Shown here: positions 27,646-37,043 of the stretch, piece after piece | Layout of the letters: the number at the start of each line of letters is the position of its first letter | Numbering within the stretch: the stretch's first letter is position 1 | NCBI RefSeq assembly: GCF_000725125.1 | Contig: NZ_JFCB01000001.1 | Span: 434,001 to 498,000 of the forward strand | DNA from: Streptomyces toyocaensis | GTDB lineage: Bacteria; Actinomycetota; Actinomycetes; Streptomycetales; Streptomycetaceae | Direction: 5' to 3' | Length of the DNA: 64,000 bases | Notes under the pieces: generated by a model | Seen by the model: only the letters and a program-made list of their open reading frames with translations | Told to the model about the DNA's origin: nothing | Databases searched by the model: none | Translations under genes and position numbers: made by a program

Positions 27646-28476
27646 TCAGCCGCTGAACTCCGCGGGGTCGGGACCGATCCGCCGGTCCTCGTTCAGCGCG
27701 CTGATGGCGGCGAGGTCCTCGGCGTCCAGACTGAACCCGAAGACGTCGATGTTCTCCTGGATCCTGGACGGCGTCACCGACTTCGGGATGACGACGTTGC
27801 CCAGCTGGAGGTGCCAGCGCAGCACCACCTGCGCCGGAGTGCGGCCGTGCTTCCGCGCGATCGCCACGATCGCCGGGATCTCCAGGATGCCCTTGCCGGA
27901 GCCGAGCGGCGACCACGCCTCCGTGGCGATGCCCTGCTCGGCGTGGTACTCGCGGGCGGCGTGCTGCTGCAGATGCGGGTGCAGTTCGATCTGGTTGACC
28001 GCCGGCACGACGGACGTCTCGCCGATCAGGCGCTCCAGGTGCTCCGGCAGGAAGTTGGACACGCCGATGGCGCGGACCCGGCCGTCGGCGTGCAGCTTCT
28101 CGAACGCCTTGTAGGTGTCGACGTACGTGTCACGGGCGGGCGCCGGCCAGTGGATGAGGTACAGGTCCACGTAGTCGAGGCCGAGCTTCGACAGGGACGT
28201 GTCGAAGGCCCGCAGGGTGGAGTCGTACCCCTGGTCGCTGTTCCAGAGCTTGGTGGTGACGAAGAGGTCCTCGCGCGGGACGCCCGACCTCGCGACGGCC
28301 CGGCCGGTGCCCTCCTCGTTGCCGTAGACCGCCGCGGTGTCGATGCTGCGGTAGCCCGCCTCAAGTGCCGTCGCCACGGCCGTCTCGGCCTCCGCGTCCG
28401 GCACCTGCCAGACGCCGAACCCCAGCTGGGGCATCTCGACGCCGTTGTTCAGGATGATCGGGGGGACCTTGCTCAC
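27646..28476 (-). CDS. Aldo/keto reductase (2,5-diketo-D-gluconate-reductase-like)
   Basis: A 276-residue TIM-barrel reductase. The catalytic tetrad is Asp46, Tyr51, Lys76 and His109 (GYRSIDTAAVYGNEEGTG, VTTKLWN, LYLIHWP). The C-terminal VVIPKSVTPSRIQENIDVF binds NADPH. It is close to actinobacterial DkgA-type enzymes acting on small aldehydes or ketones. The GTG start has an AAGGAT site 11 bases upstream. It is followed by the shared terminator. Confidence 0.93.
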   Translation of the reverse strand: MSKVPPIILNNGVEMPQLGFGVWQVPDAEAETAVATALEAGYRSIDTAAVYGNEEGTGRAVARSGVPREDLFVTTKLWNSDQGYDSTLRAFDTSLSKLGLDYVDLYLIHWPAPARDTYVDTYKAFEKLHADGRVRAIGVSNFLPEHLERLIGETSVVPAVNQIELHPHLQQHAAREYHAEQGIATEAWSPLGSGKGILEIPAIVAIARKHGRTPAQVVLRWHLQLGNVVIPKSVTPSRIQENIDVFGFSLDAEDLAAISALNEDRRIGPDPAEFSG

Positions 28477-28567
28477 GAGCTCTCGATCCTTCGGTTGTGG
28501 TCAGGTGTTACAGGTGTACCCCCATCGTCAACGATCACGGCCCGCGGCGCATTCCTGACCGGATGAT

Positions 28568-30394
28568 TCACGCGCGGTAGAGCGCCTCGACCTCGTCCTC
28601 GTACGCCTTCTCGATCGCCCTGCGCTTCAGCTTCAGCGACGGGGTGAGCAGCCCGTGCTCCTCGGTGAACGGCTGCGCCAGGATCCGGAAGGTACGGATG
28701 GACTCGGCCTGCGAGACCAGCGTGTTGGCCGTGACCACCGCGCGCCGCACCTCCGTCTCCAGGTCCGCGTCGCGCACCAGCTCGGCCGGCGGCATCGGTG
28801 CCTTGCCGCGCATCGTCAGCCAGTGCTCCACCGCCTCCGGGTCGAGGGTGACCAGAGCGGCGATGTACGGGCGGTCGTTGCCGACCACGATGCACTGGCT
28901 GACCAGCGGATGGTCACGCACCCGCTCCTCCAGCACCCCCGGGGAGACGCTCTTGCCGCCCGAGGTGACCAGGATCTCCTTCTTGCGCCCGGTGATCGTC
29001 AGATAGCCGTCGTCGTCCAGGGAACCGAGGTCCCCGGTGGCCAGCCAGCCGTCGTGCAGGGTGTCGCCGGTGGCCTTCGGGTTGTTGAGGTAGCCCCCGA
29101 AGACGTTGTCGCCGTGCAGCCAGATCTCGCCGTCGTCCGCGATGTGCACGGTGACGCCGGGAACGGGCTGGCCGACCGTGCCGTACCGGGTGCGTTCGGG
29201 CGGGTTGGCGGTGGCCGCCGCCGTCGACTCGGTGAGTCCGTACCCCTCGTAGACGCGCACCCCCGCGCCCGCGAAGAACAGTCCTAGCCGGCGGTCCATC
29301 GCGGAGCCGCCCGACATGGCGTGCCGGATCCTGCCGCCCATCGCCGCGCGGATCCGGGAGTAGACGAGCTTGTCGAAGAGCTGGTGCTGTATCCGCAGTG
29401 CCGCCGACGGGCCGGGCCCGGTGCCCCAGGCCTTCGCCTCCACCGCGTCCGCGTACGTGACGGCCACGTCGACGGCCTTCTCGAACGCCCCCGAGCGCCC
29501 CTCCCGTTCCGCCTTGCGCCGCGCCGCGTTGAACACCTTCTCGAAGATGTACGGCACGGCCAGGAAGAACGTCGGCCGGAACGCGGCCAGGTCGGGCATC
29601 AGCGCGGCCGCGTTCAGCTGCGGCTGATGGCCGAACTTCACCCTCCCGCGGATCGCCGCCACCTCCACCATCCGGCCGAAGACGTGGGCGAGCGGCAGGA
29701 AAAGCAGCGTCGACGCCTCGTCGCCCCTGCGGGAGTGGAACACCGGCTCCCAGCGCTCGATGACGGTGTCCGCCTCGTACATGAAGTTGCCGTGCGAGAG
29801 CACGCAGCCCTTGGGGCGGCCGGTGGTGCCCGAGGTGTAGATGACCGTCGCCACCGAGTCGGGGGTGACCGCCTGACGGTGCCGGTGCACCACCTCGTCG
29901 TCCAGATGGGCGCCCGCGTCGTACAGCTCCTGCACCGCGCCCGCGTCGAGCTGCCACAGCCGGCGCATCCGCGGCAGCCGGTCGATGACCGTGGCGATGG
30001 TCATCGCGTGGTCCTCGTGCTCCACCACCGCGGCGGTCACCTCGGCGTCGTGCAGCATCCAGGAGCACTGCTCGGCGGAGGAGGTGGGGTAGACGGGGAC
30101 GACCTGCGCACCGATCGTCCACAGCGCGAAGTCGAAGAGCGTCCACTCGTAGCGGGTACGGGACATGATCGCGACCCGGTCGCCGAACCGGACCCCGCTC
30201 GCGAGCAGGCCCTTCGCGAGGGCGAGCACCTCGTCGCGGAACTCGGCGCTGGACACGTCCCGCCAGCTGCCGGTGCCGTCCCTGCGGCCGAGCGCGACGC
30301 GCGACGGGTCTTCCTCGGCATACCGGAAGACCACGTCGGCCAGACCGCCCACCGCGGGCTCCAAGGACAACGGAGGGTTGGTGAACTCGCGCAA
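28568..30394 (-). CDS. Long-chain fatty-acid--CoA ligase (AMP-forming)
   Basis: A 608-residue ANL-superfamily enzyme. The P-loop is YTSGTTGRPKG (186-196), the adenylate motif is YEGYGLTEST, and WLATGDLGSLDDDGYLTITGRKKE marks the hinge and C-terminal domain. The length and LEPAVGGLADVVFRYAEEDP start match actinobacterial FadD15-type enzymes, which activate long-chain fatty acids for degradation or complex-lipid synthesis. It appears to start with TTG (30392-30394) behind GGGGGAG, a rare start choice. The AKR gene follows 91 bases downstream with its own likely promoter. Confidence 0.93.
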   Translation of the reverse strand: MREFTNPPLSLEPAVGGLADVVFRYAEEDPSRVALGRRDGTGSWRDVSSAEFRDEVLALAKGLLASGVRFGDRVAIMSRTRYEWTLFDFALWTIGAQVVPVYPTSSAEQCSWMLHDAEVTAAVVEHEDHAMTIATVIDRLPRMRRLWQLDAGAVQELYDAGAHLDDEVVHRHRQAVTPDSVATVIYTSGTTGRPKGCVLSHGNFMYEADTVIERWEPVFHSRRGDEASTLLFLPLAHVFGRMVEVAAIRGRVKFGHQPQLNAAALMPDLAAFRPTFFLAVPYIFEKVFNAARRKAEREGRSGAFEKAVDVAVTYADAVEAKAWGTGPGPSAALRIQHQLFDKLVYSRIRAAMGGRIRHAMSGGSAMDRRLGLFFAGAGVRVYEGYGLTESTAAATANPPERTRYGTVGQPVPGVTVHIADDGEIWLHGDNVFGGYLNNPKATGDTLHDGWLATGDLGSLDDDGYLTITGRKKEILVTSGGKSVSPGVLEERVRDHPLVSQCIVVGNDRPYIAALVTLDPEAVEHWLTMRGKAPMPPAELVRDADLETEVRRAVVTANTLVSQAESIRTFRILAQPFTEEHGLLTPSLKLKRRAIEKAYEDEVEALYRA

Positions 30395-30658
30395 TCGCTC
30401 CCCCGCTCCTCGGCGCCGGACCGCTGCGCGACGTCGTCGTCCCGCACGGCGCCGTGAAAGCTACCCCACGCGGCCGGAGGCCGGGAGGGGCCGGAAAATC
30501 GGGCCGGGGTCTCGTCCGCGCTGGTCAGGGGAGGAAAAAGCGCTCACATCGGGAAGGGTCGGACAGAAACCTGACCCATGAGTAAGGTTCGGTGGAGCAA
30601 TCTCCACCGAATCTGTACGAGCGCATGACCGCTCCTTGGGAAGCCACGGCTGCGCCGC

Positions 30659-30850
30659 TGGATCGGCGGATTCGTCACCCGGCACCGGAAGGTGCTGGTC
30701 TCGAAGAAGTCGCTGGCGGCCGGGCTGCTCATGGCGAGTGTGCTGTTCGGCGCCCAGACCTCGGCGGCGGTGCTGCCGCTGATGCTGTTCCACCGGATGC
30801 GGCTGATGGTGTGCACGGTGACCGCCAGGCACCGGTCGCACGATCCCCTC
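30659..30850 (+). pseudogene. Remnant of a bile acid:sodium symporter (SBF-like) gene
   Basis: One frame reads WIGGFVTRHRKVL directly joined to VSKKSLAAGLLMASVLFG and QTSAAVLPLMLFHRMRLMVC. The second part is the conserved C-terminal helix pair of SBF-like (CPA7-type) symporters and the first part is a cytoplasmic-loop segment that normally lies about 90 residues earlier. The N-terminal ~200 residues and the intervening stretch are missing and the end runs into the next gene. This is a decayed fragment inside a 463-base gap (30395-30857) that holds no intact gene. Confidence 0.6.
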
Positions 30851-30857
30851 GGGGAGG

Positions 30858-32093
30858 TCACCGCCCCGGGCCGAGCCGGACGCTCACGAACCGGGGCCGG
30901 TACAGGGACACGTTCCGGCTGAGCATCCCGGCCGCCCCGGCCGTCTCCAGCCAGTTCACGTCGTGGCTGAGCACCAGCCGCCCGTCGCCGCTCAGCTCCG
31001 GATGGACCTGCGGGTTGTAGGCGGCGGTCCCGCCGTGGGGCAGCGCGGGGGTGAACTCCCGCGCGGGACCGTGCCACGGCCCGGTCGGGGAGCAGGCCCA
31101 GTACGACGCCACCGTCGTCAGCCCCGCGGCGCCCGCGGCCATCGTGAACAGGACGTACGTCCCCTCGTCCCGCACCACCGAGAACGCGCTGCCCACACCG
31201 GTGCGCCGCCCGTCGCCGAGCACGGGACGCGGGCGGGCGCGGGTCTGCCAGGACGACCCGTTCCAGTACTCCCAGGCGGCGGGGTCGCCGAGGTGGCCCT
31301 CCGGGACGCGGGCCACGTACGCGTGCGAGGCAGGGCGGTCGGCGGGGCGGCCGTCGTCACCGCCGAAGACGTACGTCCAGCCGCCCTCCTCGACCAGCGT
31401 CGTCCCGAACAGCACCCGCCGGGAGGGGTCGGCGACCTGCTGCTGGTCGAGCACCGTCGACACCGACTCCAGGCGCAGCCCGGGCAGGGAGAGCGTGGCG
31501 ACCTCGGTGGCGGTGGGCACGCCGTAGATCCACGGGTGCTGCCCGGCCCGGCGCACCCACAGCAGGACCCGCAGTACCTGCTCGGAGGAGCCGGGGGAAC
31601 GCGGCTCGACCCGGGCGGCGACCGGCCAGCGCCACCGGTCGGGCGCCGGATCGGGGAAGAGCGGCGCGGGCAGGGTGCTCTCCAGCCCGCCGTCGCGCAT
31701 GACCACGGCCGAATTACGCACGAGCGGGGTGTTCGCGTCCCGCCACGCGTACGACTCGCCGACCGGGTTCGGTGGTCGGTGCACCCGGCCCAGGAAGGTG
31801 TCGGAGAACAGCCACAGCAGCCGGCCGTCCGGCAGCCGCACCGAGTGGGTGCCGTCGCCGCCGGTCCAGTCGTCGGTGCGGCCGGGGTCGTCGCCGTAGC
31901 GGGCGAACTCGGCGGTGAGGGTGTCGTCGGCGGTCCAGGAGGCGACCGTGCGCGGCCGGCAGTCCGCGCCGTCCGGGCCACGGTCGTCGTCGTCCGGCAG
32001 ACCGGTGACCAGGAGGGCACCGAGGACCAGGGTCAGCACCAGGGCGATCCCGGTCCCCGTGCGTCGTCGTGCTCCGGCAGCGTCGTCGGGCAT
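30858..32093 (-). CDS. DUF4185/DUF5005-type secreted or membrane-anchored beta-propeller-like protein
   Basis: A 411-residue protein. A hydrophobic helix at about 14-33 (GIALVLTLVLGALLVTGLP) acts as signal anchor. The exported part has family hallmarks: GDGTHSVRLPDGRLLWLFSDTF, NSAVVMRD, VVRDEGTYVLFTM, SYWACSPTGPW and YNPQVHPELSGDGRLVLSHDV. These proteins form five-bladed-propeller-like folds seen in carbohydrate-active clusters, but no activity is assigned. Start ATG 32093 was chosen to place the anchor near the N-terminus; the ribosome site is weak and ATG 32132 is possible. Confidence 0.75.
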   Translation of the reverse strand: MPDDAAGARRRTGTGIALVLTLVLGALLVTGLPDDDDRGPDGADCRPRTVASWTADDTLTAEFARYGDDPGRTDDWTGGDGTHSVRLPDGRLLWLFSDTFLGRVHRPPNPVGESYAWRDANTPLVRNSAVVMRDGGLESTLPAPLFPDPAPDRWRWPVAARVEPRSPGSSEQVLRVLLWVRRAGQHPWIYGVPTATEVATLSLPGLRLESVSTVLDQQQVADPSRRVLFGTTLVEEGGWTYVFGGDDGRPADRPASHAYVARVPEGHLGDPAAWEYWNGSSWQTRARPRPVLGDGRRTGVGSAFSVVRDEGTYVLFTMAAGAAGLTTVASYWACSPTGPWHGPAREFTPALPHGGTAAYNPQVHPELSGDGRLVLSHDVNWLETAGAAGMLSRNVSLYRPRFVSVRLGPGR

Positions 32094-32210
32094 GCCCGGG
32101 GACGTTAGTGGGTCGCCGGGGCCCGGGTCCATGGGGCCCCGGGGCGGGCCGGATCCGAAAAGCCCCGGGCGGTCCGGGCGGGGGCGCCGCCGTGCGGTGG
32201 GCCGGACCGG

Positions 32211-33059
32211 TCAGCCCCGGGCGGCCGGGGCCCGCAGGGCGACGCGGTCCTCACCCGCGTACACGTTCATGGAACTGCCGCGCAGGAAGCCCACCAGGGT
32301 CAGACCCGTCTCCGCCGCCAGGTCCACGGCCAGCGAGGACGGCGCCGAGACCGCCGCCAGCATCGGTATGCCGGCCATCACCGCCTTCTGCGCCAGCTCG
32401 AACGAGGCCCGCCCGGAGACCATCAGGATCGTCCGGGACAGCGGCAGGTGCCCGCTCTGCAGGGCGCGGCCGACCAGCTTGTCGACCGCGTTGTGCCGGC
32501 CCACGTCCTCGCGTACGTCCAGCAGCTCGCCGTTCTCGTCGAACAGGGCCGCCGCGTGCAGGCCCCCGGTGCGGTCGAAGACCCGCTGCGCCGCCCGCAG
32601 CCGGTCCGGGAGGCTCGACAGCAGGCCCGGCTCCACCCGCAGCGGGGGAGTGTCGGCGATGGGATGGCGGGCCGTCGTGCGCACCGCGTCCAGGCTGGCC
32701 TTGCCGCACAGTCCGCACGAGGACGTGGTGTACACGTTGCGTTCCAGCGTGATGTCCGGGACCGCGACGCCGGGGGCCGTGGTGACGTCGACCACGTTGT
32801 AGGTGTTCACGCCGTCGGCTGTCGCGCCCGCGCAGTAGACGATGTTCCGCAGGTCCGCGGCGTTCGCGAGCACGCCCTCACTCACCAGGAACCCGGCCGC
32901 CAGGGCGAAGTCGTCCCCGGGCGTGCGCATGGTGATCGCCAGCGGCCTGCCGTTCAGCCGGATCTCCAGGGGTTCCTCGGTGACGAGCGTGTCGGGACGG
33001 CTGGAGACCGCCCCGTCCCGGATGCGGACCACCTTGCGTCGTTCAGTGACTCGTCCCAT
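32211..33059 (-). CDS. fdhD: FdhD formate dehydrogenase accessory sulfurtransferase
   Basis: A 282-residue protein. It carries the essential CxxC in TSSCGLCGKASLD (Cys115, Cys118) and family motifs EEPLEIRLNG, GDDFALAAGFLVSEG, REDVGRHNAVDKLVG and LMVSGRASFELAQKA. FdhD passes sulfur to the molybdenum cofactor of formate dehydrogenase. No dehydrogenase gene is present in the window, so the target is encoded elsewhere. ATG 33059 is preceded by GGTAGGGAC. Confidence 0.95.
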   Translation of the reverse strand: MGRVTERRKVVRIRDGAVSSRPDTLVTEEPLEIRLNGRPLAITMRTPGDDFALAAGFLVSEGVLANAADLRNIVYCAGATADGVNTYNVVDVTTAPGVAVPDITLERNVYTTSSCGLCGKASLDAVRTTARHPIADTPPLRVEPGLLSSLPDRLRAAQRVFDRTGGLHAAALFDENGELLDVREDVGRHNAVDKLVGRALQSGHLPLSRTILMVSGRASFELAQKAVMAGIPMLAAVSAPSSLAVDLAAETGLTLVGFLRGSSMNVYAGEDRVALRAPAARG

Positions 33060-33180
33060 GTCCCTACCAGTTCCGCTCAGCCCGGGTTCCACACGTTCCC
33101 ATTGTCCTGCACGGAGCGCCGAGGCAGCGGCCCGCGCCGCGGCACGCCTGCGTTCGCTCGCCCACGGTCCGTACGCGCGC

Positions 33181-33222
33181 GTGCGCAAGGCGGCACGGCC
33201 GTGCGCGGGCCGTGCCGCGCAC
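33181..33222. other. Long hairpin in the fdhD/fabH divergent gap
   Basis: A 10-bp perfect stem GCGGCACGGC/GCCGTGCCGC with a 9-base loop is flanked by GTGC and GCAC that extend the pairing. It lies in the 298-base gap between divergent fdhD and the FabH-like gene. It could be a remnant terminator or a leader structure of fdhD. No gene is seen in the gap. Confidence 0.45.
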
Positions 33223-33357
33223 GACCGTGCCGGACTCCGGCAGGTGAGGGAAGCCGACAAGCTCGGCGCCCGTTTCCTGTCGCTTCACCTGCCCTCGTAC
33301 CGGTGAGTCACTGATCAGACTGGTGCATCCCGCAACCGGAAACGAGGGGGACCACCC

Positions 33358-34305
33358 ATGATCGGCTCGCGCATCGCCGCCGTCGGCCACTACCAGCCCG
33401 CCCGGGTCCTCACCAACGAGGACCTGGCGGGCATGGTCGACACGAGCGACGCGTGGATCACGAGCCGGGTGGGCATCCGCACCCGCCACATCGCGGGCCC
33501 CGACGAACCCGTCGACGAGCTGGCCGCGCACGCCGCCGCCAAGGCGCTCGCGGCGGCCGGCCGGACGCCCGACGAGATAGACCTGGTCCTGGTCGCCACG
33601 TCCACCGCGATCGACCGCTCGCCCAACATGGCCGCTCGGGTCGCCGCCCGCCTCGGCATGCCCGGACCCGCCGTCATGGACCTCAACGTGGTGTGCGCCG
33701 GCTTCACCCACGCCCTCGCCACCGCCGACCACTCCGTGCGGGCCGGTGGCGCGAGCAGGGTGCTGGTCGTCGGCGCCGACAAGATGTCCGAGGTGGCCGA
33801 CTGGACCGACCGCTCCACCTGCGTCCTCGTCGGCGACGGTGCGGGCGCGGCCGTGGTGGAGGCCTGCGCCCCGGGCGAGGAGGCGGGGATCGGGCCGGTG
33901 CTGTGGGGGTCGGTGCCCGAGATGGCCCACGCGGTGCGGATCGAGGGGACGCCCCCGCGGTTCGCGCAGGAGGGGCAGAGCGTCTACCGCTGGGCGGCCA
34001 CCCGGCTGCCGGTCATCGCCCGGCAGGCCTGCGAGAAGGCGGGGCTGACGCCCGAGGACCTGGCCGGGGTGGTGCTGCACCAGGCCAACCTGCGGATCAT
34101 CGAACCCCTCGCACGCCGGCTCGGCGCCGTCAACGCCGTGGTGGCCCGCGATGTCACCGAGTCCGGCAACACCTCCGCCGCGAGTATCCCGCTGGCCTTC
34201 TCGAAACTCGTCGAACGGGGCGCGGTGTCGAGCGGCGACCCGGTGCTGCTGTTCGGCTTCGGCGGGAACCTGTCGTACGCGGGGCAGGTCGTGCGCTGCC
34301 CCTGA
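33358..34305 (+). CDS. Beta-ketoacyl-ACP synthase III family protein (FabH-like)
   Basis: A 315-residue thiolase-fold enzyme with the complete triad: Cys113 (NVVCAGFTHAL), His241 (LHQANLRII) and Asn271 (ESGNTSAASIPLAF). It condenses an acyl-CoA with malonyl-ACP, or acts as an acyl transferase. It does not sit in a fatty-acid synthase operon (no fabD, acpP or fabF nearby), so it is a specialised paralogue. GAGGGGG lies upstream of ATG 33358. Confidence 0.93.
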   Translation: MIGSRIAAVGHYQPARVLTNEDLAGMVDTSDAWITSRVGIRTRHIAGPDEPVDELAAHAAAKALAAAGRTPDEIDLVLVATSTAIDRSPNMAARVAARLGMPGPAVMDLNVVCAGFTHALATADHSVRAGGASRVLVVGADKMSEVADWTDRSTCVLVGDGAGAAVVEACAPGEEAGIGPVLWGSVPEMAHAVRIEGTPPRFAQEGQSVYRWAATRLPVIARQACEKAGLTPEDLAGVVLHQANLRIIEPLARRLGAVNAVVARDVTESGNTSAASIPLAFSKLVERGAVSSGDPVLLFGFGGNLSYAGQVVRCP

Positions 34306-34364
34306 ACCGTCCCCTGCCGAGCCTTCCGGCACACACGCCGTGGGCACGGCGCGCGGCCGCGTGC

Positions 34365-35042
34365 TCAGGGGCAGACGTACGTGAGGGCGGCCGTCGCGTG
34401 GCGGCCGGAGGGGGAGAGGACCCGCAGCTCCGCCCGCGCCTCGTAACGGCCCGTGCCCTCGAAGGTCCACAGCAGGTGCAGTCGCGCCTGCCGCTGACCC
34501 CGTGTCACCTCCTCGCGCAGCACGCCGGAGGAGGTGCCGTCGCTGCGTGTCCAGCGGTAGGTCAGGGTGCCCGGGCGGCCGTTCGTGGTGACCGTGCCCA
34601 CGAGGTCCGCGGTGCCGTCGCACCCCACGGCGGCGGACGGGGCCGTGACCGTCACCCCCCGCACCGTGAGCCCCGGACCGACACGCTGCCAGGCCAGGAA
34701 GGCGAGGACGGCGAGCAGGACGAGCGCCGGCAGCGCGTGCCGGCGCGGACCGCGCCGGCGGGGCCCGGCGGGCAGCGGCACGGAGGGCGGCGTCCGGGTG
34801 GACCGGTGCGCGAGGGCGCCCTGCACTCCCGGGCCGAAGCGCAGCACCGTGCCCTCGATCCGGTCGGGCCGGGTGGGTGCGCCGGCCGGGGGACCGTCCT
34901 CCCGTGCCGTCGCCGTCACGGTGGTGTCCTGCTCGGGCCGCTGGATCCAGTGGCTCGCGAGCACGGTGGCGCTGTACTCGTCGTCCCCGCCGGGCCGGGC
35001 GTCCCCGCCCGGCGGCTCAGCGGACTCGTTCGTCGCCTTCAT
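34365..35042 (-). CDS. Single-span membrane protein with extracellular Ig-like domain, partner of the kinase
   Basis: A 225-residue protein. The acidic and Pro-rich cytosolic N-terminus (~1-100) ends in a basic cluster (RRRGPRRHA), followed by a membrane helix ALPALVLLAVLAFLAW. The exported C-terminal part (~125-225) has strand-rich TAPSAAVGCDGTADLVGTV...GTLTYRW, two Cys at the ends, and resembles the C-terminal domain of the upstream kinase. The start ATG overlaps the kinase stop (ATGA), so the two are coupled and probably form a signalling pair. No enzyme motif. Confidence 0.7.
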   Translation of the reverse strand: MKATNESAEPPGGDARPGGDDEYSATVLASHWIQRPEQDTTVTATAREDGPPAGAPTRPDRIEGTVLRFGPGVQGALAHRSTRTPPSVPLPAGPRRRGPRRHALPALVLLAVLAFLAWQRVGPGLTVRGVTVTAPSAAVGCDGTADLVGTVTTNGRPGTLTYRWTRSDGTSSGVLREEVTRGQRQARLHLLWTFEGTGRYEARAELRVLSPSGRHATAALTYVCP

Positions 35043-36703
35043 CGCAGATCGCACCGCCTGGTGAGGAGCTGCTGGGACGCGCCCCCGTCGGCCGAGGCCG
35101 GGGTGGTCGTCGCCGTCACGGTCCAGTAGCAGCCGAGGTTCTGGAAGACGTGCTCGGCGGTCACCGTGTACGCGGTGGCGCCGCTGCGCCGGAACACCTG
35201 GCCGGCGCCGTCCGGGGTGCCCGGCCCGCCCGCGGTGTCGCCCACGGACCAGCGGAGGTCGATCGACACCGGTCCGGTGCCGTCGGTGAGGACGGTGACC
35301 GTGGTCGTGGCGGTGCCGGGGCCCGTCTGCCGGAACTCCGACACGGTGACGTCCTTGACCGCGGGCGCGGCCGGGGCGGTGTCCGCGGGGGACGCGGAGG
35401 GGGTACCGGTCGCGGTCGGCGCACCGGCGGGTGTGCCGGTCGCGGGGTCCGTGCCGGGATCCGCCCCGGGGCCCGTGCCCGGGTCCGGCCCCGGCTCCGT
35501 CGTGGTCTCCGAGGGCCCGCCCGCGCTCGCGGAGGCCGGGCCGGAGGCGGACGCCCCCGGAGTGCCGGGCGTCGGGGACGCGGACGGCGGCGGGACGGTG
35601 GGGCCCGCGGTCACCTCCGGACCGGCGCCGGTGGTGGCGAACGCCTCGGCCGCCCGCTCCTGCGCCGCGCCGGAATCCGGAGGGGCGGCGAGGGCCGACA
35701 GGACCGCCAGGAGCACCGCCGCCGCGGCGGCCAGCATCCCCGGCCCGGTGGGCTTCCAGGCCCCCGCCCGGCCCCGGCCCGGCGGCTGCCGCAGCACGGT
35801 ACGGGCGGTGTCGGCCGTGGACCGCCCCGGCGTGCGGGCCGACGGGAGCAGCAGCGGGAGCAGCGCCACCAGCGCGGCGAGCCGCCCGCGGCCCCGTTCC
35901 TCCCAGCCGGGCCCGTAGGCGGTGCCCGCGATCGCCTCCAGTTCGGTGACGAACGCCTCGGCGTCGCCCGGCCGCCCCGCCGCCTCCTTGGCCAGCCCGC
36001 GGCGGACCAGGGGACGCACCGCCTCCGGCACGTCCTCGGCCGGGACCGGCGCGTCCACGTGCCGCAGGGCGAGCTCGGCGATGTTGTCGCCCGCGTAGGG
36101 CTTGCGGCCGGTCAGGCACTCGAAGAAGGTCGCCGTGGCCGCGTACACGTCGGTGGCCGGGGACGCGGGTTCGCCACGCCACTGCTCGGGCGCCATGTAG
36201 GAGGGGGTTCCCGCCACACCGGCGCGCGTACGGGTGTCGACCGCGATCCCGAAGTCGACGAGCTTCGACGCGCCGTCGGGCGTGACCAGGACGTTCTCCG
36301 GTTTGTAGTCCCGGTGCACCACTCCGGCCCGGTGCGCGTCGGCGAGGCCCAGCAGCGACCCCTTGAGGATCACCAGCGCGGCCTCGGGATCCAGGGGGCC
36401 CTGCCTGGCCAGCACGGCCCGCAGGGACACGCCGTCCACCAGTTCCATCACGATGGCCGCCCCGTCCGGGCTCTCCACGTACTCGTAGAGCCCGGCGACG
36501 TACGGGCTGTCCAGTCCGCCGAGCAGCCGCGCCTCGGCGCGGAAGTCGTGCACGAACCCCGGGCGGGTGTGCAGCGACTCGCTGAGGTACTTGACCGCGA
36601 CCGGGACACCGGTCACCTCGTGGATGGCCAGAACCACCCGTCCGCTCGCACCGGCACCGAGTTCCAGCGACTCGGTGTACCCCGGCACCGTCCATGTGCT
36701 CAT
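35039..36703 (-). CDS. Transmembrane Ser/Thr protein kinase
   Basis: A 554-residue Hanks-type kinase. The Gly loop is LGAGASGRVV, with Lys38 (AVKYL), Glu57, the catalytic loop VHRDYKPENVL (Asp132), DFG at 150-152 and TPSYMAPEQ. One membrane helix lies at ~322-341 (MLAAAAAVLLAVLSALAA). A Pro/Ser/Gly-rich spacer (~342-440) and an extracellular beta domain (~445-554, with Cys pair) follow instead of PASTA repeats. ATG 36703 is favoured because GGGGGG lies six bases upstream; ATG 36709 is possible. The adjacent membrane protein has a similar outer domain and is a likely substrate or co-receptor. Confidence 0.92.
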   Translation of the reverse strand: MSTWTVPGYTESLELGAGASGRVVLAIHEVTGVPVAVKYLSESLHTRPGFVHDFRAEARLLGGLDSPYVAGLYEYVESPDGAAIVMELVDGVSLRAVLARQGPLDPEAALVILKGSLLGLADAHRAGVVHRDYKPENVLVTPDGASKLVDFGIAVDTRTRAGVAGTPSYMAPEQWRGEPASPATDVYAATATFFECLTGRKPYAGDNIAELALRHVDAPVPAEDVPEAVRPLVRRGLAKEAAGRPGDAEAFVTELEAIAGTAYGPGWEERGRGRLAALVALLPLLLPSARTPGRSTADTARTVLRQPPGRGRAGAWKPTGPGMLAAAAAVLLAVLSALAAPPDSGAAQERAAEAFATTGAGPEVTAGPTVPPPSASPTPGTPGASASGPASASAGGPSETTTEPGPDPGTGPGADPGTDPATGTPAGAPTATGTPSASPADTAPAAPAVKDVTVSEFRQTGPGTATTTVTVLTDGTGPVSIDLRWSVGDTAGGPGTPDGAGQVFRRSGATAYTVTAEHVFQNLGCYWTVTATTTPASADGGASQQLLTRRCDLR

Positions 36704-36895
36704 CGACATCCCCCCAGGGGCCGTCCTCCGTCCCCGGGAGTCTCGCGGCACTCCGGGGCATCCGGCCCTCGCGATGACAGACACACTTCAGGCCACCGCG
36801 GTTGCGGAGCACGGGGTCCGGGCGTCGGCGGCTCCTCCCGCCGGGCCGCCCGCCCGTTGCCGGAGCGACGGGCGGCCGAGGGCCGCCGGAGCACC

Positions 36896-36919
36896 CTTTG
36901 TCCTGCGAGTGGAAAAAGT
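36896..36919. promoter_or_regulatory. Shared CTTTGTCCTG-N10-AAGT motif upstream of the ROK gene
   Basis: CTTTGTCCTG, ten bases, AAGT. The same pattern with GGAA at equal spacing recurs at 44488-44511. Here it lies 125 bases before the ROK start, within the 340-base gap (36704-37043) that otherwise shows only a GC-rich inverted repeat (GGGCGGCC stretch) and no gene. It is a likely ROK operator or promoter element. Confidence 0.6.
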
Positions 36920-37043
36920 AGGGGCGAATTCCTGCGCGACTTCTTCCCACCTCCGGCAGGCGCTGCTATTTTCCCCTCCGAAGGAACGCCACACACGTGG
37001 CCGGAATCCGGCGCGCACAGGCCGATGAGGCGGGGAGGGACTC

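Noticed and set aside
32211-33059. Formate dehydrogenase operon around fdhD
   Set aside because: No dehydrogenase subunit or molybdopterin gene occurs beside it.
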